A DNA stretch of 64,000 bases from an uncultured Prochlorococcus sp. Its GTDB lineage: Bacteria; Cyanobacteriota; Cyanobacteriia; PCC-6307; Cyanobiaceae. Position 1 is the stretch's first letter, and each line of letters opens with the position of its first letter. Under the pieces are notes generated by a model, which searched no databases, was not told the origin of the DNA, and was given only the letters and a program-made list of their open reading frames with translations. This document shows positions 1 to 8,174 of this stretch, one piece after another. The stretch is taken from the NCBI GenBank assembly GCA_902612005.1, contig CACMCA010000002.1:1-64000 (forward strand). Direction: 5' to 3'. Position numbers and translations under genes: made by a program.

Positions 1-302
1 ATAAATTTGAAATATCCAGTCATTCTTAAATGAACTACAAGAAATCCATTATTTTTTAATGTTATTTTTTCATTAATTTGAATATTCTCATTTTCAATTT
101 TTTTTAGTTCAGCTATTAAATATTTTCCTCTCCTATTCCATTTATATAAAAGTGAGTTCTTAAGTCCCTTAATAAATTCTTCCTTATTAACAGGGAATGC
201 AACAGTTGAATCCCTACAAACTTCTACTTTTTTAACAATAAAATTATTAAGTTTTTGCTCTAAACCTCTTCTAACAGTCTCTACTTCAGGTAACTCAGGC
301 AA
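1..302 (-). CDS. mutM: formamidopyrimidine-DNA glycosylase, N-terminal part (cut by window edge)
   Basis: Base-excision repair glycosylase/AP lyase for oxidised purines. Translating the minus strand from a TTG at 302 gives [15 protein letters not shown], the hallmark MutM N-terminus in which the Pro after the start is the catalytic nucleophile and Glu follows. About 100 residues are visible, including a RRGKYL segment and HLRMTG near the edge, both typical of the family. No ATG lies in frame, and Pro-2 fixes the TTG start. The gene begins 4 bases after the psaE stop, so the two are probably co-transcribed, as in other marine picocyanobacteria. The C-terminal zinc finger is outside the window. 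Confidence 0.93.
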   Translation of the reverse strand, partial: MPELPEVETVRRGLEQKLNNFIVKKVEVCRDSTVAFPVNKEEFIKGLKNSLLYKWNRRGKYLIAELKKIENENIQINEKITLKNNGFLVVHLRMTGYFKF

Positions 303-306
303 TTAT

Positions 307-516
307 TTAAGCTTTTTCTAATTCACTTTCAGCAAAATTATTTGTATTTGCTCCACCATCAGTTCCGCTTATTCCGGCGTAATTTACTTTATCAAATCTA
401 ACTACACAGTTATATTTAATACCTGAGGTATCAACTGAAGCAACTTTACCTATTTCATTGTACCAATATGATTCTGGTCTTTTTACTCTTACGAGATCTC
501 CTCTTGAAATTGCCAT
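307..516 (-). CDS. psaE: photosystem I reaction centre subunit IV (PsaE)
   Basis: Small stromal-side PSI subunit that helps dock ferredoxin and supports cyclic electron flow. The 69 residues form the SH3-like fold expected of PsaE: start [18 protein letters not shown], then the GKVASVD strand, VVRFDKVNY, and a tail [11 protein letters not shown]. Length matches cyanobacterial PsaE. It is followed within 4 bases by mutM on the same strand. Confidence 0.97.
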   Translation of the reverse strand: MAISRGDLVRVKRPESYWYNEIGKVASVDTSGIKYNCVVRFDKVNYAGISGTDGGANTNNFAESELEKA

Positions 517-596
517 TAGGGTAAATTTAACTTTTTGTAGAATAACCCATCATTAATATTCTTTGACAAATTATTCACACATATTAATTAAAAGTT

Positions 597-1355
597 TTAA
601 CAAAAATCATTTAATAAATCCTTTTCGAATTCTTCTTTAGCAGGCTTAGCTCCCTTCCATTTTTTGCCTGGGATTCTTACATCCAATTCATTTTTTTCGC
701 AATTTATTGAAAGAATCAGTTTTTGATTTTCTTGATTTAATACATTTAAAACTTTTCTATCTTTGTTGTTTGCATAAGATTTACTTTTAATAACTATTGG
801 ACCATAAATTTGTTTATCTAACTCAAGTAATTCATTGTTTTTCTTGTTGTTAATTATTTGATGATTTTCCGAATTATTAGGATTATTTTTGCTTAATAAA
901 ATCTTTTCCCCCACTTTTATTGAATCAGGATTCTTGAGATTATTTATTTCTAACAAATATTTTATTTTTAAATTATATTTACTTGAGATCTCAGTAAGAT
1001 TCTCACCTATTTGAACAATGTGATAATTATTTAAATTTGATTGTAATAAGTTATTTTTATTAGATTCCGAAATAATGAGATTTTGGCCAACAAAGATATG
1101 ATTTTGATCTTTTAAATTATTCAATTTAATAATTAAATCTTTATTAATTGAAAAGAGTTTTGAAATACTTGTAAGTGTCTCTCCACTTTTTACGATATGA
1201 ATTTTTTTATTTTCGGTTTTATCTTCATTAATTGATTCTTTTTTAGCAATATTCTCGATTTTATTAGTTCCTAGATCAATCTTCTCTTCAGAGTTTATAG
1301 ATGATTGATTAAACAAATTAAGTAGGATTGTAATTACTAAAAATACTAATTTCAT
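597..1355 (-). CDS. LysM-repeat exported protein
   Basis: 252 residues with an N-terminal hydrophobic signal segment (residues 1-20) and two LysM modules, about residues 54-96 (HIVKSGETLTSISKLFSIN) and 111-155 (HIVQIGENLTEISSKYN). LysM modules bind peptidoglycan or chitin-like glycans, so the protein probably acts in the periplasm or cell wall. The last ~80 residues carry no known catalytic motif; they contain Cys, a basic PGKKWKGAKPAKEEF stretch and end with DFC. A wall-binding role is inferred; an enzymatic one is not supported. It lies upstream of psaE on the same strand. Confidence 0.85.
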   Translation of the reverse strand: MKLVFLVITILLNLFNQSSINSEEKIDLGTNKIENIAKKESINEDKTENKKIHIVKSGETLTSISKLFSINKDLIIKLNNLKDQNHIFVGQNLIISESNKNNLLQSNLNNYHIVQIGENLTEISSKYNLKIKYLLEINNLKNPDSIKVGEKILLSKNNPNNSENHQIINNKKNNELLELDKQIYGPIVIKSKSYANNKDRKVLNVLNQENQKLILSINCEKNELDVRIPGKKWKGAKPAKEEFEKDLLNDFC

Positions 1356-1427
1356 TAACTTCTCAATTTATTTAAAGATAGTATCTTAATTAAAAATCGC
1401 TAGGGTTTTGAAAACATTTTAAGTAAT

Positions 1428-2819
1428 TTAAATTTTAAAAATAAACTTTAACAGTTTCTTCACTCTTTCGTAGGGAGGATATCTTAGATCTAAATCAAAT
1501 AAAAAACCTTTGGCAGTAATAGATTTTTGATTTGAAAAATTTCGAAAACCTTCTTTTCCATGAAATTTACCAATACCACTCTGACCAACACCACCAAAAG
1601 GTAAATTTGGAATAAGGACTGGTAGCATAACATCATTGATGCAAATACTTCCTGAGCTGGTTACTTTTGAAATATGATTATGGATTTTTTTATTGCCTCC
1701 AAATAAGTAGATTGCTAAGGGTTTTGATGTTTGACTAATCTGTTTTAAAGCTGATTCCTTATCATCAATTCCAATTACTGGAAGTAGTGAACTGAATAAT
1801 TCTTTCTGCAAAATATCTGTTTCATTTAATTTAGTTCTCAAAATTGTAGGAGATATTTTCAACTTTTTTTTACTAAAAGTCCCCCCAAATAAAATTCTTT
1901 TTTCTTTTTCGTATTGTTTGAGAATTTCTAGAGTTGATGTAAATTGTTTTTTCTCTAATTTTGATAGGTTTTCGGAAATAATTGGATTATCTCCGTAAAA
2001 ACTTACTATGCATTTCTTTAATTTTTCTATAAAAATATTTTCAATTTCTTTATCTACAAAGATATGATTCGGAGCCATGCAGGATTGACCAGAATTAAAA
2101 AATTTACCCCAAACAATTCTTTTCGCAGCCACTTCTAAATTTGCATTCTTGAAAATAATTACAGGATTTGTTCCGCTTAACTCAAGAGTTAATGGAGTTA
2201 AGTTTTTTGAAGCTAATTTCATTATAGATTTTCCAGTTTCAGTACTTCCTGTAAAAAATATGTGGTCAAAATTTTGTTCAATTAATTTAATGGATTGTTT
2301 ATTATCACCTTCTACTGTCATAAGGACATCTTTACGGAAATATTTGGAAGTAAGCTTTTTAATAAGTTTTGAGGTCGCAGGACATTTCTCTGAAGGTTTT
2401 ATAACTGCAGTATTTCCTGCTGAGAAAATATTTACCAATGGCTTTAAAATATAAAGTAATGGATAATTATAGGGGCCAAGAATTAAGACACACCCTAGAG
2501 GTTCATAAATAACTTTGGAGGATGATGGAAATAGATAAAAAGGGGTATCAATCTTTTTTGGTCGCATCCAAGAATTGAGTTTCTTTTTTATAAGTGAAAT
2601 TTCTTCTTTCACTAAAAGGATTTCTGAAAGCCCTTCAATTTCAGATTTGCCGAGATCAACAAAAAGTGATTTAATTATCTCTTTTTTATTTTCATCCAAA
2701 AGTTTAGAAACTATATTGATATGATGGATCCGCCATTTTATATCTTCAGTTTTACCAGTGAGAACTGTATTTTTTAATTTATAGATGTCTTCTAAATGAA
2801 ATTTATCAGAAATTTTCAT
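1428..2819 (-). CDS. aldehyde dehydrogenase family protein
   Basis: NAD(P)-dependent aldehyde oxidation. The 463 residues show the family motifs in order: the Rossmann segment FTGSTETGKS, the general-base Glu in LTLELSGTNPV, and the catalytic Cys in FFNSGQSCMAPNH. A C-terminal FGGVGQSGIGKFHGKEGF follows. The length and the hydrophobic C-terminus resemble the fatty-aldehyde dehydrogenase (class 3-like) branch, which in cyanobacteria oxidises long-chain aldehydes. Substrate is inferred. It is a single gene, divergent from the GNAT gene at 2976. Confidence 0.93.
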   Translation of the reverse strand: MKISDKFHLEDIYKLKNTVLTGKTEDIKWRIHHINIVSKLLDENKKEIIKSLFVDLGKSEIEGLSEILLVKEEISLIKKKLNSWMRPKKIDTPFYLFPSSSKVIYEPLGCVLILGPYNYPLLYILKPLVNIFSAGNTAVIKPSEKCPATSKLIKKLTSKYFRKDVLMTVEGDNKQSIKLIEQNFDHIFFTGSTETGKSIMKLASKNLTPLTLELSGTNPVIIFKNANLEVAAKRIVWGKFFNSGQSCMAPNHIFVDKEIENIFIEKLKKCIVSFYGDNPIISENLSKLEKKQFTSTLEILKQYEKEKRILFGGTFSKKKLKISPTILRTKLNETDILQKELFSSLLPVIGIDDKESALKQISQTSKPLAIYLFGGNKKIHNHISKVTSSGSICINDVMLPVLIPNLPFGGVGQSGIGKFHGKEGFRNFSNQKSITAKGFLFDLDLRYPPYERVKKLLKFIFKI

Positions 2820-2975
2820 TTTTTACCTTTGAATAGTATTTAATATATCAGAGGATAAATTGTAAATAACTAAGGTTTTTAGGCAGTTAAATCAAAGTGA
2901 ATGATGTATGAGAAATAATCAAATTTATTAATATTGCTTTTAAAAATTCAAATTTTTCTTGGTTAGTATATTTCT

Positions 2976-3866
2976 ATGAGGGAAAATTTTTCAATTAGAT
3001 TGATATCTATAAATGAAATACCAGAAGTCACAAACTGGGCAAGGTTAGAAGGATTTTCTCCTGGAATGGATGATTTATCAATTTATAGAAATACAGATCA
3101 ACAAGGGGTATGGGTAGCTTGTCTAGACAATAATCCTATAGGCTCTATTGCGTGTATAAAATATAATTCCTCGTATGGTTTTATAGGTTTATTTATCGTT
3201 AAAAAAGAATATCGAAATAATGGATATGGAGTGAGATTATGGAAACATGCCCTCGAATATTTGAAAAATGTTGATTGTATTGGTCTTGAGGCTGCCCCGG
3301 ATAGATTAAATGATTACGCAAAGTGGGGGTTTAGAAAATCTTCCATTACAAATCGATGGAAATTAAATGGTTCTCAAGATTTGCCATTGAGAAATTTTTA
3401 TAAAGATCAATTTCATTCTTTTAAAGTTGTCCCGGGTAATAAAATTTCTTCTGAAGCAGTCTTAATTTATGATGACCAAAGAGAACCCAGTCCCAGACCA
3501 CATTTTCTAAATGACTGGTTAAAAAATTATCATGGTAATGTCAGTGCAATTGTCGATAATAATGGGATGTGCCATGGATTTGGCAGGATAAGACCTTGTG
3601 TATTGGAGGATAATGGGCAAGGCTGGAGAATTGGCCCTCTTTTAGCGGATACTCCACCACTTGCTGAATTATTAATAAGGGAGTTAGTTGGTGATTTAGA
3701 TGCTCAAATCTTATTGGATTGCTCTAATCTGAACCCTTATGCAAATTATCTTTTATCAAGTTTGGGATTTGAGGGAATATCAAAAACTTACAGAATGTAT
3801 AAAGGCATTCAACCTCCCTGCCCTATGAATCAAGTATACGGACTAGCCTGCTTGGAACTGGGGTGA
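2976..3866 (+). CDS. GNAT-family N-acetyltransferase
   Basis: 296 residues. The N-terminal half (about 1-140) is a GNAT fold with the acetyl-CoA loop in VKKEYRNNGYGVRLW (the R-x-x-G-x-G pattern). The C-terminal half looks like a second, degenerate GNAT-like domain (GFGRIRPC, LLIRELVGD) of the type found in double-GNAT YitH/HsdR-like proteins. Substrate unknown. The gene is divergent from the aldehyde dehydrogenase and has its own upstream spacer. Confidence 0.85.
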   Translation: MRENFSIRLISINEIPEVTNWARLEGFSPGMDDLSIYRNTDQQGVWVACLDNNPIGSIACIKYNSSYGFIGLFIVKKEYRNNGYGVRLWKHALEYLKNVDCIGLEAAPDRLNDYAKWGFRKSSITNRWKLNGSQDLPLRNFYKDQFHSFKVVPGNKISSEAVLIYDDQREPSPRPHFLNDWLKNYHGNVSAIVDNNGMCHGFGRIRPCVLEDNGQGWRIGPLLADTPPLAELLIRELVGDLDAQILLDCSNLNPYANYLLSSLGFEGISKTYRMYKGIQPPCPMNQVYGLACLELG

Positions 3867-3932
3867 CTTCCTTTAAAGCGTTCATTTCCTCTTTTGTTTC
3901 TGTAATACTGAAAGAAGTTTGTTTGATTAAGA

Positions 3933-4181
3933 TTAACTTCCAGAAGGTTTCAAAATTTTTTCTACAATATCTGCGTTGATTATAGTGATCTCTCCATTGT
4001 CAATATTGGCAACTTGAAACAAGGTCCATGAATTTGGATTTCTAGCTCCTCCAATACAGTCGATAACTTGACCGACCCAATAATTTTCATCCTTTTCTTT
4101 AGTACCTTCGCAATTTTCTTTTTTAATTGCGACATAATCACCAGGCTTAACGAAAAGAAACTCAGGAGTTGCTGAGCTCAC
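3933..4181 (-). CDS. DUF3104-type small protein
   Basis: 82 residues: FVKPGDYVAIKKENC, then NYWVGQVIDCIGGARNP and a short strand-rich tail, a compact all-beta small domain. The W-V-G-Q-V-I pattern fits the DUF3104 family, which is nearly confined to marine picocyanobacteria; function unknown. A short inverted repeat (ATAGTA-N6-TACTAT) lies 13 bases upstream of the start. Confidence 0.7.
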   Translation of the reverse strand: MSSATPEFLFVKPGDYVAIKKENCEGTKEKDENYWVGQVIDCIGGARNPNSWTLFQVANIDNGEITIINADIVEKILKPSGS

Positions 4182-4193
4182 AATAAATAACTA

Positions 4194-4211
4194 ATAGTAT
4201 ATACGTACTAT
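4194..4211. promoter_or_regulatory. inverted repeat in promoter of the DUF3104-type gene
   Basis: ATAGTA, six bases, TACTAT: a perfect 6-bp inverted repeat immediately upstream of the minus-strand gene starting at 4181. It could be an operator or simply an AT-rich promoter. Not matched to a known regulator. Confidence 0.3.
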
Positions 4212-4278
4212 AGTAAGTTATTAGTTTTGTTGCTGAACTTTGAATTATTTAGCAAACTAGGGGTAATTCAAAAATAAA

Positions 4279-4371
4279 ATGGAATCAACTGAAATTGCTA
4301 TATTTTCAACATTATTAGGGTTAATTCTAGCTTTAACTGACGCTTATATAGAAAGAAATATTCCTGGATAA
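4279..4371 (+). CDS. single-helix micro-protein (30 aa)
   Basis: ATG at 4279 opens a 30-residue frame: a short polar start (MESTE), one hydrophobic helix (IAIFSTLLGLILALT), and a charged end (DAYIERNIPG). This is the layout of small photosystem or cytochrome b6f subunits, but I do not recognise it as any named one (PsaI, PsaM, PsbM, PetL and PetN all differ). It could be an unannotated thylakoid micro-protein. Confidence 0.45.
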   Translation: MESTEIAIFSTLLGLILALTDAYIERNIPG

Positions 4372-4388
4372 TATTTCCAATTAGTTTC

Positions 4389-4520
4389 TTAAATTAAATA
4401 AGATTTAAGCTGGTCTAATATGTCGGCACGGTTGGAAACTAATTTTGTAAAAACCAAATATATCAGACCCCCCATTGCGAGCCTTCCGTTAATTTTTTCT
4501 AACTGCTTTAGTTTTCTCAA
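4389..4520 (-). CDS. Hli-like micro-protein or remnant
   Basis: Minus-strand frame of 43 residues from TTG at 4520; a stop lies five codons upstream and there is no ATG. It contains LEKINGRLAMGG, very close to the chlorophyll-binding E-x-x-N-G-R-x-A-M-x-G motif of high-light-inducible (Hli) proteins, followed by a helix (LIYLVFTKLV). The usual Hli N-terminus and the small residues after the motif are absent. This is either a divergent short Hli protein or a truncated copy. Confidence 0.45.
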   Translation of the reverse strand: MRKLKQLEKINGRLAMGGLIYLVFTKLVSNRADILDQLKSYLI

Positions 4521-4651
4521 AAAATACTCTTGCGGTTAAACAAAATTTAAAGGGTATAGAAAATAAAAAAGTATTGATTACTTCAAAATTAAAAAGTTTT
4601 TTAAAAATTTATAGAAGTTTATAGAAATATTATTTCAAACACAAAATAAAT

Positions 4652-4789
4652 TTAAAGCCAAGCCTCTTTCATCTCAAGATAAAGCCTCTCGCTCTCAGCA
4701 GAATTAATTTTGCTGTCTGAATAAGATTGCTGCTGCTGCTGCTGCTGTTGCTGAGTTGAGTTAGTATTAGAATTTTGCAATTCGCTCAT
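4652..4789 (-). CDS. polyglutamine-containing 45-aa protein
   Basis: ATG at 4789, 45 residues, hydrophilic. A run of nine Gln (about residues 13-21), coded mainly by repeated CAG, sits between a Ser/Asn/Thr-rich start and an acidic helical end (ERLYLEMKEAWL). The triplet repeat can change length by slippage without breaking the frame. Function unknown. Confidence 0.55.
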   Translation of the reverse strand: MSELQNSNTNSTQQQQQQQQQSYSDSKINSAESERLYLEMKEAWL

Positions 4790-4891
4790 TAGAGGAAAAA
4801 ATAATTGTGTTTATTCTCTCATATTTGATGCTTTTTTTGTCAAAATAAATTCTTAAATTTTATTTAAATTTTTCTACGTTTTTAATTAAAG

Positions 4892-5005
4892 TTATTTCGC
4901 TACCGTGGTTTTGTTGTATAGAAATTTAACTTCCCAATATACAATTCCTAGAAAGATAGCACTTGCAATAATAATTTCAGAAATGGCTAACATTTTATTT
5001 GTCAT
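4892..5005 (-). CDS. single-helix micro-protein (37 aa)
   Basis: ATG at 5003-5005, 37 residues: MTNKMLAISEIIIASAIFLGIVYWEVKF then a basic tail ending TTVAK, with one membrane span at about residues 7-24. An alternative start is Met-5. Membrane protein of unknown role; not a named photosystem subunit that I recognise. Confidence 0.5.
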   Translation of the reverse strand: MTNKMLAISEIIIASAIFLGIVYWEVKFLYNKTTVAK

Positions 5006-5140
5006 TACTAATTTAATTTTGGTATCAATTTACACAGAAAGCAATAGGTACTAATTACATTTAAGATTTTAAAAAATTCTTATTTAATAAAATAAGGCTT
5101 CAAAATAATATAAAATTCTAAGTAAGATACATTTTTTTTC

Positions 5141-5575
5141 GTGGGAAGTTTTATAAATTCAACAACTCTTATACCTTTAATACCTTTAGTAACCTCTTTA
5201 TTTATTTTTATTTTATTGGTAAGTTTTAACAGAACACTTAACAGGTTAACAAAACCTGTTACCGCACTGGTTGCATTATCTTTATTAAGTTCTGCTTTAC
5301 TAAGCTCATTTGACTATTTTAAGAAAATAGAAAAAGAATTAGTTTTATCTGAATTTGTCAAATTTTTTGAAGAAAAAAATTTAGTTATACATCTGAATTT
5401 AGTAAATGAAAAAATTATAATTTTTTTCTCCTTAATAATGATTTTATTAATTGGATTATCTTTTTATAAATTACCTAGAAGAAAAGGTTATGTCTCACTG
5501 ATGATTAGCCTAGGATTAATATCTTCTTCGGTGATGCTCTCAATATTGCTAATAGATTTCTCAGCCTTAATCTAA
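5141..5575 (+). CDS. NdhF-like short membrane protein
   Basis: 144 residues from a GTG start, with about four membrane spans. The N-terminal LIPLIPLVTSLFIFILL and NRLTKPVT resemble the first helices of NdhF/NdhD-type antiporter subunits of NDH-1, but the protein is far too short to be a full subunit and has none of the conserved Lys/Glu of the antiporter core. It ends in a 4-base convergent overlap with the terminal oxidase gene. It may be an NDH-1-associated membrane protein or a relic; low certainty on function. Confidence 0.55.
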   Translation: MGSFINSTTLIPLIPLVTSLFIFILLVSFNRTLNRLTKPVTALVALSLLSSALLSSFDYFKKIEKELVLSEFVKFFEEKNLVIHLNLVNEKIIIFFSLIMILLIGLSFYKLPRRKGYVSLMISLGLISSSVMLSILLIDFSALI

Positions 5576-6081
5576 ACTTTAGTAAGCATTGACAAAGCTT
5601 CGTTAAGTTCTTGGACATGATTCAATTCATCTTGAGCAATTTCTTTTATTCTTTGATCATTTGGATTATCTATTAAATATTTGTTATAAGTTTCAAATGC
5701 ATGTTCTTCGATTTTTATGTTGACATCATAAGCATTAGCTGGAGAGAAGAAATAATAAAAAACCATGATCCAGTAATAGACAAGCACTAGGTGCCTTGCA
5801 AAAAATCTATCAATCCAGAACCTATCTCCTCCTCTTTTCTCCATTTCTTTAAGATGCTCAGTTTCGTTAATAGCTTGATAAAAATGTTCTTTCATTAAAA
5901 TCATTGTTTTTTCATTTTTAATTCCTAGGGATTCTTTAAAATGAAGAACTGAAAGAAATGCAAAATAAGGTGATCTGGCTATTACTTCTAAAACCCAAAA
6001 TCTTTGTAAAGATCTACCGGAGTATATGAAGTTTAAGAAGTTAACAGTAGTATTCAAAATCAAAGAATTTAATTTCTTCAT
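5572..6081 (-). CDS. ptox: plastoquinol terminal oxidase (PTOX, alternative oxidase family)
   Basis: Di-iron oxidase passing electrons from plastoquinol to O2, a safety valve for the photosynthetic chain. The 169 residues hold all four iron-ligand motifs: LEVIARSPYFAFLSVLHF, NETEHL, IEEHAFETY and ELNHVQEL. It is shorter than plant PTOX/AOX, lacking the N-terminal extension, as in high-light Prochlorococcus. Peripheral, membrane-associated. Convergent with the NdhF-like gene. Confidence 0.93.
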   Translation of the reverse strand: MKKLNSLILNTTVNFLNFIYSGRSLQRFWVLEVIARSPYFAFLSVLHFKESLGIKNEKTMILMKEHFYQAINETEHLKEMEKRGGDRFWIDRFFARHLVLVYYWIMVFYYFFSPANAYDVNIKIEEHAFETYNKYLIDNPNDQRIKEIAQDELNHVQELNEALSMLTKV

Positions 6082-6236
6082 AAAGCTTGCTTTTCTTTAA
6101 GTATAATTACTCAGTAGCTCGAAGGCTATAATGTATTCAAGTAATTAACCAAAAATTAATATTTATATTCTAAAAATTGTTGCTTCCATTGAAATATTTT
6201 TTTTTCATGCATTAATTGGATAGATGAAAATTTTAT

Positions 6237-6377
6237 ATGACAAATACTGAAAAAATTGCAAATGCCAAAAAGAGGATTGATGAATTAGAAAGACTTATAA
6301 AATATTGGAACAATTCAGACCATGATGAGACAAAAATAGTCAATTTTACAAGGAACATTGACAAAAAAGTTGCTTAG
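6237..6377 (+). CDS. hypothetical 46-aa helical protein
   Basis: ATG at 6237, stop at 6377. MTNTEKIANAKKRIDELERL forms an amphipathic, coiled-coil-like helix, followed by a polar tail ending NIDKKVA. Soluble, function unknown. Confidence 0.5.
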   Translation: MTNTEKIANAKKRIDELERLIKYWNNSDHDETKIVNFTRNIDKKVA

Positions 6378-6519
6378 ATTTTGATAATTAAGGCTGATTA
6401 ACTTTTATCTGCTTAAAGTGATTTAATATCTTTGAGGTTTTAAATAGAGCAATTAAACCTATTCTCAAAAACGGTAAGGAAGAAATAATCTAAAAGAAAA
6501 ATCTATATGAAAAATCTAT

Positions 6520-6633
6520 ATGAAAACCTTTTCAAAAAAATATTTAGTTCCGATTAAATTTATACCATGGGCTTTTTGGCTATTTATATCTTTTATGAGT
6601 ATATATTTGTGTAGGATAGCCTGGGTAAGTTGA
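6520..6633 (+). CDS. single-helix micro-protein (37 aa)
   Basis: ATG at 6520, 37 residues. A basic N-terminus (MKTFSKKYLVPIKF) precedes one membrane helix (IPWAFWLFISFMSIYLC) and the frame ends RIAWVS, next to the convergent gene at 6647. Function unknown. Confidence 0.45.
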   Translation: MKTFSKKYLVPIKFIPWAFWLFISFMSIYLCRIAWVS

Positions 6634-6646
6634 ATAATTGATGTAT

Positions 6647-6970
6647 TTAGCTTCTCCTTAACCAACCTGGAGCACCGCCAAACCAATCCGATATATCATC
6701 TTCATTAGGGTTGAAATGATTTTCTTTATCTAGTCCATCTATCCCAAATGATTGTAAGAGGTTATCAATCCCTCCATTATTTTTTGTGCCATTTCTTCTA
6801 AAGCTGTTAGCTTTTTTCAGCCAAAGAGAAATTGTAGAATTGTGGTGTGCAAATTTCTCAACATATATCCTTTCTTCTAATGTGATTAATTTATCCTGAG
6901 CAATTCTTTTAATTATTCCTTGGATCTTTAGTCTTTTTGCATTACTAAGAAGCATTTTTGATTGATTCAC
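6647..6970 (-). CDS. conserved hypothetical protein (107 aa)
   Basis: Soluble protein. The N-terminal 60 residues are helical and basic (AKRLKIQGIIKRIAQDKLITLEERIYVEKFA); the C-terminal part is acidic and ends in a Trp-rich DWFGGAPGWLRR. It looks like a small picocyanobacterial family protein; function unknown. A near-identical length and this composed tail argue that it is a real gene. Confidence 0.65.
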   Translation of the reverse strand: MNQSKMLLSNAKRLKIQGIIKRIAQDKLITLEERIYVEKFAHHNSTISLWLKKANSFRRNGTKNNGGIDNLLQSFGIDGLDKENHFNPNEDDISDWFGGAPGWLRRS

Positions 6971-7219
6971 TAATCTTTTTATAGGAAGGATTACTAAATA
7001 TATCTTGTCAATGTTAATTTCAACAAATTCACTATTTTTGAAGGTTTTTAAGTAATAAAAGTCTTAAGACACTAAAAAAAGGGATCAATAAGTTACGTAT
7101 GATACGTTTATTCATTTATCAAACTTATAATTCCTGGAAATTAGATAAAAAAATCAATCCATTCATGAGGATACTTTGAAATTAAGATAATTGGATACAG
7201 CTGTTGCACAATGGTAAAC

Positions 7220-7239
7220 CTGTACTACTATTAGTACAG
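7220..7239. promoter_or_regulatory. perfect 8-bp inverted repeat upstream of 7255 gene
   Basis: CTGTACTA, four bases, TAGTACAG: perfect dyad 15 bases before the ATG at 7255, so it would overlap the leader or promoter. The GTAC...GTAC core is loosely reminiscent of cyanobacterial LexA-type boxes, but spacing was not matched to a consensus. Operator or mRNA hairpin; inference only. Confidence 0.4.
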
Positions 7240-7254
7240 ATGTATTATTAAGAT

Positions 7255-7461
7255 ATGAAAGTGATTTCATCTTCTCCTTATGCCCCTTTTAATTCAAAAG
7301 AGTGGAATTCTCTAATAAGCAAAAATGCAAAGTTTGAAAATACTCCAATAAAGATTCAAAAAAAATTTTATAGAACTTTTACTCTAAAAAAGATTGAAAA
7401 AGATGAACTTTTGAAAGAGAAGAATGAATTGCATCAACAAATGCAACTTGTATTCGGATAG
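7255..7461 (+). CDS. hypothetical protein (68 aa)
   Basis: Soluble, basic, helical in its second half (KKIEKDELLKEKNELHQQMQ). No recognised domain. The start ATG is preceded by a strong inverted repeat, suggesting regulated expression. Confidence 0.6.
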   Translation: MKVISSSPYAPFNSKEWNSLISKNAKFENTPIKIQKKFYRTFTLKKIEKDELLKEKNELHQQMQLVFG

Positions 7462-7551
7462 AAAAATATTAACTAACAATCTTTTTGTTGAATATTATTT
7501 TACGAGATCCAATTTTTTGTTAGATTAGTAGAAATACAAGAAGGATTTAAT

Positions 7552-7842
7552 TTGGCTGTAGATCGAGAACTTTTAAAAGAAGTTACCCAAGAACTTTGGA
7601 ATACCGTGAAAAAACTAAGACCTGAAATAGATAGGCAAACTCGGCTTCAATTAGTTTTAAAGGCCCTATTAACTATTGGAGATTTGCCAGATCAAATGCA
7701 AGCTGCCATGGTGGTAGGTGTTTGCGCAGAAATGGATAGGAGTGATGTTGATAATGTTGAAACTAATTCACAAACTAAAGATTCAAGCGGAGATGATACT
7801 ACCACAGGCAGAAAAGTAGTTAGAAGAAGTTCAGCTAAATAA
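7552..7842 (+). CDS. conserved hypothetical protein (96 aa, TTG start)
   Basis: TTG start with MAVDRELLKEVTQELW. Helical N-terminal two thirds (RLQLVLKALLTIGDLPDQMQAAMVVGVCAEMD) and a disordered Ser/Thr/Asp-rich tail ending RKVVRRSSAK. Resembles small conserved picocyanobacterial proteins of unknown role; no motif to assign function. Confidence 0.65.
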   Translation: MAVDRELLKEVTQELWNTVKKLRPEIDRQTRLQLVLKALLTIGDLPDQMQAAMVVGVCAEMDRSDVDNVETNSQTKDSSGDDTTTGRKVVRRSSAK

Positions 7843-7853
7843 ACCTTAAACGA

Positions 7854-8057
7854 TCATCCTTTAATTTTCTTTGATTCGTTTTTATTAAGTCTATTAAATA
7901 GGTAATATGAAATTACAAGTAAGAGGGGAACGAATATTGAATGTAAAGTCATCATTAATTCTGTTTGGCCCATTCCTATAAGATTTGACTCGTTTGGAAG
8001 TTGTTCTGACCAAGTGCCAACTAAATGCCAGGCTTGAGGAATAGATAAGAAAAACAT
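7854..8057 (-). CDS. small membrane protein (67 aa)
   Basis: One clear membrane span near residues 36-56 (LHSIFVPLLLVISYYLF) followed by a basic tail (NRLNKNESKKIKG). The N-terminus (IPQAWHLVGTWSEQLP) is amphipathic. Unknown function; convergent with the gene ending at 7842. Confidence 0.6.
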   Translation of the reverse strand: MFFLSIPQAWHLVGTWSEQLPNESNLIGMGQTELMMTLHSIFVPLLLVISYYLFNRLNKNESKKIKG

Positions 8058-8174
8058 ATAAGAGCTATAAGTTAAGTTTATGTTCAGATAAAGATTATCA
8101 TTATTGAACGTTTTTGCTTTTTTTATTCTTATTTCTTAACTAAGTATTTGTAGAGTTATAAAAAAGAACTTGAT

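Noticed and set aside
2149-2454. Plus-strand open frame inside the aldehyde dehydrogenase
   Set aside because: Antisense shadow of a gene whose catalytic motifs are on the other strand; no protein-like composition.
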